DNA of 57,393 nt from Actinomycetes bacterium (GTDB lineage Bacteria; Actinomycetota; Acidimicrobiia; Acidimicrobiales; Acidimicrobiaceae): contig JAJZLS010000015.1 of NCBI GenBank assembly GCA_021803345.1, positions 1 to 57,393 of the forward strand. Direction: 5' to 3'. The notes beneath the pieces were generated by a model. That model saw only the letters and a list, made by a program, of their open reading frames with translations. It was not told where the DNA came from and did no database searches. The position numbers were made by a program, and so were the translations under genes. Shown here piece after piece: positions 52,104 to 57,393 of the stretch (positions are counted from its first letter, which is position 1; each line of letters starts with the position of its first letter).

Positions 52104-53195
52104 TTATTCCGGCAACACAGAGACGTGGATTGCTTTATGGTCAGTTCTGCCTGCAGTGGCGAGTATCGCAGTATCCACCTGCTCGAGGCCAAAAGAATGT
52201 GTACACATCTTTGACAGTCTCTCCCGGTCAGAATCAATACGCGTCATAGCCCACTCCACTGCGGCATAGCTATGACCCCGAACCCCACGAATTGAAATGC
52301 ACTTCCATTGAGCAGCCCGCATCGGAATACCATTCACAGCGTCAGGTGCAGTACTAAGCAGAAGTTGCCCGCACTGTTTCAACATCTCCACACTGGCAGA
52401 TATCGTGGCCGTGTTTCCAACAGCTGTATCTATTACTAGATCGGCAGCTCTTCCCCCTGTGATATCTCGAACAAATTGGACTGGATCAACTTTGGATGAA
52501 TCAGCGGTGTAGTCAGCACCTAAAAATCGTGCAACTTCAAGCCGATGGTCATCACTACTGAGACCAAAAAGAATGACCAGGTCAGCACCTGCAGCCTTTG
52601 CTGCGTATACAGAGGCTAGACCTTGCTGACCGGGACCAAATATAATCACTACCTGTCCTGGTCCGGCTCCACCTTCCAGGTACGCCCACTCGTATCCATT
52701 GCCGATCGGTAAGGAAAGTGTCAATAACTCCGGTGAGACCCCAGATGATACCTTGTGCAATATCGAACGTGGATGCAGATACATGTATTGTGCGTAACCA
52801 CCCCAAAGACTTGGCACCAGATCTATTCCAGTCGATCCATACCTGACTCCCCCGCCCCTTGAATCAGTTTGCTTGCAAAAACGGAACTGAGTGGTACGAC
52901 AGATATCACAGAAACCACACGGAAGATACTCTTCGACAACTACGCGGTCACCTTCCGATATCCCCCATTTTTGAGAAGCGACCTCGCCGATCTCATCGAT
53001 AATTCCAACGTTCTCATGCCCTAAAATCCGGGAAACCGTCTTTTGTTGGTGAGCTCCAATATCACTGCCACAAACGCCAGCTGCCTCAATGCGAAGTATT
53101 CCTGAATCAGCTTGGATCTCTGGCCTCTCAAACCTTCTAACTTCGCTTTTTAGCGGGGCATAAGTAACCGCAGCGTTTATAGAATTTACCCTCAA
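52104..53195 (-). CDS. zinc-dependent alcohol dehydrogenase (MDR family)
   Basis: A 363-residue medium-chain dehydrogenase. The catalytic zinc ligands are in AAGVCGSDIGAHQ (C near 42) and LGHENVG (H, E near 62); structural zinc cysteines are in LPCGFCDICRTTQFRFC. The cofactor fold has VVIFGPGQQGLASVYAAKAAGAD, whose first turn is GPGQQG. It oxidises an alcohol or polyol with NAD(P). The start seems to be TTG 53195 with GGGATAG upstream; it is uncertain. It lies 96 bases downstream of the Rieske pseudogene and on the same strand. Confidence 0.85.
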   Translation of the reverse strand: MRVNSINAAVTYAPLKSEVRRFERPEIQADSGILRIEAAGVCGSDIGAHQQKTVSRILGHENVGIIDEIGEVASQKWGISEGDRVVVEEYLPCGFCDICRTTQFRFCKQTDSRGGGVRYGSTGIDLVPSLWGGYAQYMYLHPRSILHKVSSGVSPELLTLSLPIGNGYEWAYLEGGAGPGQVVIIFGPGQQGLASVYAAKAAGADLVILFGLSSDDHRLEVARFLGADYTADSSKVDPVQFVRDITGGRAADLVIDTAVGNTATISASVEMLKQCGQLLLSTAPDAVNGIPMRAAQWKCISIRGVRGHSYAAVEWAMTRIDSDRERLSKMCTHSFGLEQVDTAILATAGRTDHKAIHVSVLPE

Positions 53196-53291
53196 CTATC
53201 TATCCCAGACCCTTCTTGACCGTCGTCAATCCATAACCAGCACAGCTAATACTGCTCACAAACGCCCGATGATCATAATTATTCAATATAG

Positions 53292-54359
53292 TCAATCCAG
53301 GGCAGCCTTTGCCTGCGAAGTAGCTTCCACCCATGAGGCGTCTGGTTTCAGAACCGCGCCAGCAGAACGAACTCTGTGCGTATCCGGATCCCGTCCTGAA
53401 ACCATTTCATTTCCGGCAGCATATGACTTTGCTTCTGCAATTAATCTTCTTCTTGCCGTGACAACTCCAATATCGGTGCTTCCCACGTGCTCTTCACGAC
53501 TATCCACTATTGGACCCATGCTCTCCTGCATTACTGCATCCTGCATTGCTATGCCCGCAATGCCACTCAAAGAAACACCGGCCTTTTGAAGGGCTCGGTC
53601 GACAAGATATTCGTTATTCCGATTTCTGACCGGAATATGCGTTCCAGGAATTGTCTCAGCGTCAATTCCTCCTCCATTACGATAAAACTCAAGCTGGTCA
53701 TAACTGAGAGGGCCCTCCGGGAGATAGTTAATGCTCCATACCCAACAATTTTCGTCGTCAATTGGTACCCATGCGTGAGCGCCAATCGGCTCAAATTCAT
53801 CTCGAGGAACGACCGTGTACCAGGGTATTATCCATTGGGTTATCCTCCAGTAATACTCTTCAAGCTCAAATTTGTGACTCCCGTCCAGCATTACCCATTC
53901 AAGTTCGGGCAGGCCCGGTGGTTCATCTTCGCCCATACAGACCCACACAACCCCTCCACGCTCCTTGGCCTAGTATGACTTGAGTTTAATTCGATCCTTA
54001 AATTTACTCGTGGGCGGCTCATTGGGCATCTCTATACAGTTGCCGTCGTGATCATATTTCCAGCCATGGTAGGCACATCTGAGACCACACTTACCATCAG
54101 GGAACTTATCAATCTCGTTTCTCCCATAGAAAAGTGATGCTCTGCGATATGCGCAAAACTCCCCCACAACTCCAACCGAATCAGAGGAGGATCTAAACGC
54201 CACCAGACTCTCTCCAAGCAACTGTATTCTTTGAGGACTTCCACCTACTTAAAGTTCACTGGATAGAAAAGAGGGAATCCAGGACTTCATCAGCAATGAA
54301 CCCATTGTAGGTCCTCTGCCTGTACTGGTAAGAAGCGTCGCATCGTCACTTGATAACAT
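53292..54359 (-). pseudogene. Rieske non-haem iron oxygenase alpha subunit, phthalate-dioxygenase type, decayed
   Basis: A single frame of 355 codons can be followed from ATG 54359 to 53292 and aligns throughout with phthalate/vanillate-type ring hydroxylases, but carries four lesions. Codon 37 is TAA (54249-54251), where the family has a residue between SSEL and VGGSPQR. Codon 130 is TAG (53970-53972), after IKLKSY and before AKERGGVVW. In the Rieske site, C69-A-Y71 replaces Cys-X-His, so the first histidine ligand is lost; the second pair, CAYHGWKY, is intact. Then LDGSHKFE runs straight into LEEYYWRITQW: the segment with NWLQ-type and D-X2-H...H iron ligands is deleted in frame. It lies between a sugar-type binding protein and the alcohol dehydrogenase. 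Confidence 0.85.
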
Positions 54360-54458
54360 AATCTTCCTGTAATTTCCAAATCAAACTAATCTTCAACGAA
54401 GGTCACTGGCAGCGACGACATGTGTATCGACTAGCAGCAACCTTCGCTGAATAATTGA

Positions 54459-55649
54459 TTACCCAAGCCCCCAGAGCTTCTTGTAGCCAGCTTGATAAGC
54501 ATTGCCGAACACGTTAGCAAGATTCTTGAGGTTGACACCGCTCAGGTTTGACTTATCAAGATACCTAATTGGAACTATAGGATTACCTGGCTTCATTCCG
54601 CTCATCGCCCTCAGGGCCTGGTCCATAGCTTCCCATCCGGCCCATGGTGCTGAATATCCGGGATCCGCTGTAAAAATCGGGCCTTTCTGCACCAGTCCCA
54701 GTGTTCCAGGGCTAGACCCATCATCAGAGACTACGCTAACTTTACCGGTTGCTCCAGCCTGGCTAACTCCAGAGGTGGCAAAGATACCGATAGTGTCAGC
54801 AACCGGCATGATGTAGTTAAGATTTGGGTTAGCGAGGATCATAGATGACACAATTCCAGCGGTCTTTGTGGGCCATGACGGAGGCTCAACATCCTGACTC
54901 GCAACAATTTTACAACTCGAACAACCCGCAAATACAGACTTAATTCCACTGACCACCGCAGGACTAATCGGATTGTTAAAGACCAATAAACCGGCATTGA
55001 CGTTTCCGCCTTTGGTGCCAACAATTGCGGTATCAGCCACCAAGCGGCCTAGTTCCTTGTAAGAAGGACCTGATGCAGCAAAGAGCCCGCTACCAAAACC
55101 TTGGCCGGGCAACGAAGTGTTCGGCTGACCGGTAATTACTCCGATCACCGGGATCTTGGCAGCATTGGCCGCCGCCACTGATGAAGGTACCAACGAGGTG
55201 GCAACCCCGACCAAAATAATTGCTCCTACTTTCTGATTTATCCCTTGCTGGATTCCTTGTTCAATAGTGCTAACAGTACCTTGACCATTGAAAGTATCTA
55301 CTGTTATTCCAAGCAACTTTCCAGCACTCTGAAGGCCCTTGGTGATCTCAACTAAAGCATCTGCAACCGTATCGTGTTCGACCACCATGATCGTCTTGCC
55401 TTTTAGCTTGGCCGCATCAACTGCTGGCCCGGGAGCAGTGAAGGTTGGCATAGAGGTGTAACTCGCTATTTCTGCAGAGGCTGCCGACACTAATGAGGAA
55501 GACGAAGTCTTACCTGCCGTACTTTTAGTAGCCGCTGCGGTAGTTGCGGTCGATGCTGATGAGCTAGAGCTCCCGCATGCAGCTGCAACTAATGATAAAA
55601 TCCCCAAACTTCCAATTACGGTGATCGACCGCTTTCTGATATTTGCCAT
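54459..55649 (-). CDS. sugar-type periplasmic-binding lipoprotein (Peripla_BP_4)
   Basis: A 396-residue secreted lipoprotein. The signal ends in LVAAACGSS, giving a lipid-modified cysteine near residue 25, followed by a Ser/Thr/Ala-rich spacer to about 60. The type I binding fold has GKTIMVVEHDTVADALVEITKGLQ at its start and KVGAIILVGVATSLVPSSVAAANAAKIPVIGV in lobe 1, like RbsB-type or LacI-type sensors. It has no permease or ATPase partner in this window, so it may serve a transporter further right or elsewhere. Intact in contrast to its neighbours. Confidence 0.85.
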   Translation of the reverse strand: MANIRKRSITVIGSLGILSLVAAACGSSSSSASTATTAAATKSTAGKTSSSSLVSAASAEIASYTSMPTFTAPGPAVDAAKLKGKTIMVVEHDTVADALVEITKGLQSAGKLLGITVDTFNGQGTVSTIEQGIQQGINQKVGAIILVGVATSLVPSSVAAANAAKIPVIGVITGQPNTSLPGQGFGSGLFAASGPSYKELGRLVADTAIVGTKGGNVNAGLLVFNNPISPAVVSGIKSVFAGCSSCKIVASQDVEPPSWPTKTAGIVSSMILANPNLNYIMPVADTIGIFATSGVSQAGATGKVSVVSDDGSSPGTLGLVQKGPIFTADPGYSAPWAGWEAMDQALRAMSGMKPGNPIVPIRYLDKSNLSGVNLKNLANVFGNAYQAGYKKLWGLG

Positions 55650-56003
55650 TTAAATCAAATTCCCCTCATTATTGTGAATCCCCCACCCCGTCAACCTCGG
55701 TAAACAAAATGGAACGAATTTATTTCCAATTGCTGAATATTTCAGTTAAAACTTAGATTTCAATAAACCTTAGATTGCAATCTGAATCGGACGTCGAAAA
55801 AGTAACGCTATCCACAACTGCCCAATCAGAGATAAATGAAAACTTACATTGAACCCAAAAATGCCCCCTACAAGTGCCCCCTAGTAAAACAGATACATAA
55901 TATTTATCATAGATTCTTTCCAGGAACTATTTATTCCGCTGAATCGTATCGCGCAGAAGCGTACCCAGAGTAGAATATGGCCCAGTGTCATTATTGATTT
56001 CCT

Positions 56004-56343
56004 CCCCACGGATAAATCCGGAGGATTCCTGAGAACCAGTTATGCTCATGCTGCTGATCCTTCTGGGCCCTCAGCCAACCAGGAGAAGGATTTGCGGGCT
56101 TGCACCAGTTCCCTAGCCTGGGTGATATAGGTGATCTTTTGAGCACTTTGCTTACGCCAGAAGTTTCTCTGTTCTAGACCCAGATCGTAGACAAACCGGG
56201 AATCAGAGCAGTGGCGAACTAAGGTCACTTCGTTCTCTGGGTTTGGGTACAATCTCTGTCCGATACTCATTTAGCTATGTTAATTCCTGGGTGTGACTGG
56301 CTTTGCCAGGACTGAACCTTGACCCCAAGGATAAATCCGGGGG
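56004..56343 (-). mobile_element. tnpB-derived miniature element (IS605/IS1341 type) in livK
   Basis: Two near-identical 21-base imperfect palindromes, both containing GGATAAATCCGG (56010-56021 and 56329-56340), stand 319 bases apart in the same orientation, with only two mismatches. Between them is the N-terminus of a TnpB protein. This fits an internally deleted, non-autonomous derivative of an IS605-like tnpB element, similar to palindrome-associated elements. The minus-strand side carries the tnpB start near the 56343 end. GAAAT occurs at both junctions. No TnpA transposase or serine recombinase is present. Confidence 0.65.
56046..56270 (-). pseudogene. truncated TnpB (RNA-guided nuclease family) N-terminus
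   Basis: A 74-codon remnant of a TnpB protein. It starts MSIGQRLYPNPENEVTLVRHC and runs SRFVYDLGLEQRNFW to FSWLAEGP, the helix-turn-helix N-terminal segment of OrfB_IS605/TnpB proteins, then ends abruptly at a stop after about 70 residues. The RuvC-like catalytic part and zinc finger (about 300 residues) are missing. Its ATG overlaps the end of the livK read-through frame. It cannot be active. Confidence 0.75.
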
Positions 56344-56568
56344 CTTGCGGGCTTATTTCGGTCATAACGCCAACTTTGATCGGCACAGAACTTGCTACCA
56401 CTGAAGATCCAGATGCTCTAGTCGGCGCTGCCGACTTTGTTGCACTCGCCGACGCGGAACTCGAAGACCCACATGCTGCCAACAAAGTAGCAGCAGCTAA
56501 AGATAAAGCCAATAATCCTCCAGGTTTAAATACATGTAGAGTCCATCGGAGCCAACGCGGGCATTCAT

Positions 56569-57156
56569 AATTATTTCTCCCTCAAAAGAAAAACAGATTT
56601 CCATTCCTCTTCTAACGCAGGATCTAAATCGTGGCGACGCCCCTGTGCCACTACATTAACTATATGACTTAACTTAATGTAAAGCAAATCATAGATCTTT
56701 CGCAGTTAGAAGAACCGAGCTTGTGACTGGAAATTTCTCGCTAGAAGAACCAGGCTCAGACTGTAATTGCCTGTTGGACTTCATGAACTGCACAACTCGG
56801 AAAATGTAAAAATCCTTGCTCTGAATTTGCATTTGCATTTTCATTTTCATAGCGCCACTCTCCCTACGAAGAAGGGATCCTCCTTAGCGACAGATCTCAG
56901 TAGGCTAAAGGCCAAGCGTTAGCGAAGGTGTCAGATGTGATCTTTGACGAGTTATATCTGTAGTCGCAGCTACTGTAAAGCATTCGCCCAACGGGTCTAG
57001 TGCACGAGAGTCAATTTGTACTCTTGCGTCTAGTGACAAAGTGTCCATCAAGATCACATGGCCCATCTTGGAGCTCTGGTCGGATTCGTTTGAGTTGCAG
57101 GGAGCCAAGTACTGCAACTAAATAAGATGACTTCGTAATTCTTGGGGGGACGTATT
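56569..57156. other. 588-base region with repeats and no recognised gene
   Basis: It contains a 9-base direct repeat AGAAGAACC (56708-56716 and 56743-56751) within a longer imperfect repeat, and a simple-sequence tract of TTTGCA/TTTTCA units at about 56825-56850. A 70-codon minus frame at 56905-57117 with a TTG start shows no family resemblance to me. The region lies between two broken binding-protein genes and looks non-coding or decayed. Confidence 0.4.
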
Positions 57157-57393
57157 ATGCGTGAGATCATACGAGGACAGGCCATCGTCACATTCAGCAC
57201 CTCTTTCCTGCGCAAATCGCAGAGTCCAAGGGGTTCTTCAAGGATGAAGGGCAGCCGCCTTGCAATATCGGCCAGACGGGAAGCGACGACCTCACCCTGG
57301 CAGGCCTTGTGGATGGAAGCATCGATTTTGCTCTCGACCTAAAGGGGACCGATTCCTGCGTTGCAAGTGCTGACGGTAGAGATCTCTTCATAA
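57157..57393 (+). pseudogene. NMT1/SsuA-type substrate-binding protein fragment, frameshifted, at window edge
   Basis: ATG 57157 after GGGGGGACG opens a frame that reads IVTFSTSF and then loses homology. In another frame from about 57195 the sequence reads FPAQIAESKGFFKDEG, then TGSDDLTLAGLVDGSIDFAL, a classical N-terminal lobe of nitrate/taurine/thiamine-precursor binding proteins (PAQIAESKGFFKDEGL... GSIDFAL). So a frameshift near 57200 joins the two parts, and no signal peptide is present. The frame continues past the window end. A partial pseudogene is the best reading, though a sequencing error could also explain the shift. Confidence 0.6.

Larger units (their letters stand above)
55927..56568 (-). 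pseudogene. LivK-type substrate-binding lipoprotein, interrupted
   Basis: ATG 56568, after GGAGAAATAATT, starts NARVGS; about eight codons on, the frame must shift to reach LLALSLAAATLLAACGSSS, a good signal peptide with lipobox, and VPIKVGVMTEI, the first strand of Peripla_BP_6 proteins. There a palindrome-ended insertion of about 320-340 bases begins. Beyond it, in minus-strand order, TGPYSTLGTLLRDTIQ continues the fold until TAG at 55927-55929. So three lesions are present: frameshift, insertion, and nonsense. Removing one 319-base repeat period puts both halves in one frame. It would have been a binding protein for a LivHMGF-type importer. Confidence 0.7.

Noticed and set aside
56905-57117. 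70-codon minus-strand frame with TTG start
   Set aside because: No recognisable domain, no good ribosome-binding site, and located in a decayed region.
1-57393. CRISPR arrays, rRNA or tRNA genes, prophage or defence islands
   Set aside because: No regularly spaced repeats, no tRNA cloverleaf with CCA-type end and no phage or restriction genes were recognised by reading; a dedicated tRNA search was not possible here.

Overview
Organism: the window reads as chromosomal DNA of an actinobacterium with moderate G+C (judged by eye, not computed). The strongest sign is the block 28.8-37.3 kb: a PgsA-like CDP-alcohol phosphatidyltransferase, gcvH, a GarA-like FHA protein, an FtsR-like MerR regulator, a DUF151 bifunctional nuclease, a second MerR protein, then gcvT-gcvPA-gcvPB. 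This order matches the pgsA2/gcvH/garA/ftsR/Rv1829/Rv1830/gcvB neighbourhood of mycobacteria. The fused pcaL, frequent GTG/TTG starts, a Ser/Thr kinase with an extracellular tail and an LmeA-like protein agree. Base composition and split gcvP would suit a lower-GC lineage such as Acidimicrobiia, but that is inference.

Layout. 0-7.7 kb: ABC-2 exporter ATPase with a permease-like remnant, a bicupin, a methyltransferase, a GntR/FadR regulator divergent from an orphan hydantoinase-B gene, and an MFS transporter. 7.8-16.4 kb: a complete protocatechuate (3-oxoadipate) pathway. pcaI-pcaJ-pcaH-pcaG-pcaB-pcaL and two tandem class II aldolase paralogues run leftward; pcaF runs rightward across a divergent promoter region with strong dyad symmetry. 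17-20.7 kb: a branched-chain/aromatic-type ABC importer in which LivH, LivM and LivG are one polypeptide, followed by LivF. 20.7-28.7 kb: small membrane and lipoprotein genes, aldo/keto reductase, lutABC, CcdA, a nicotinamidase-like protein lacking its catalytic cysteine, and an MBL hydrolase. 28.8-37.3 kb: the glycine-cleavage/GarA block. 37.3-46 kb: a third class II aldolase, PsiE, Ser/Thr kinase, AhpD-like protein, then histidine kinase, receiver protein, HEAT-repeat protein and processive GT2. 46-53.2 kb: PAP2 phosphatase, pobA, PatB-type C-S lyase, TetR regulator, LmeA-like protein, HicB-like protein, Zn-alcohol dehydrogenase.

53.3-57.4 kb is a gene graveyard. It holds a phthalate-dioxygenase-type Rieske oxygenase with two in-frame stops, a lost Rieske histidine and a deletion over the catalytic iron site; a sugar-type binding protein that looks intact; a branched-chain-type binding protein (livK) pseudogene split by a ~0.3 kb palindrome-ended derivative of a tnpB element; and a frameshifted NMT1-type binding-protein fragment at the window edge.

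How the genes fit: PobA makes protocatechuate from 4-hydroxybenzoate and the pca genes take it to succinyl-CoA and acetyl-CoA. The tandem aldolase-family proteins may be decarboxylases feeding protocatechuate (3,4-dihydroxyphthalate type), and the broken Rieske gene would fit a phthalate branch now being lost. No obvious new defence or CRISPR system was seen. The most notable observations are the decaying Rieske gene, the tnpB-derived insertion whose removal restores the livK frame, the dyad-rich pca divergent region, the LivHMG fusion and the Cys-less nicotinamidase homologue.
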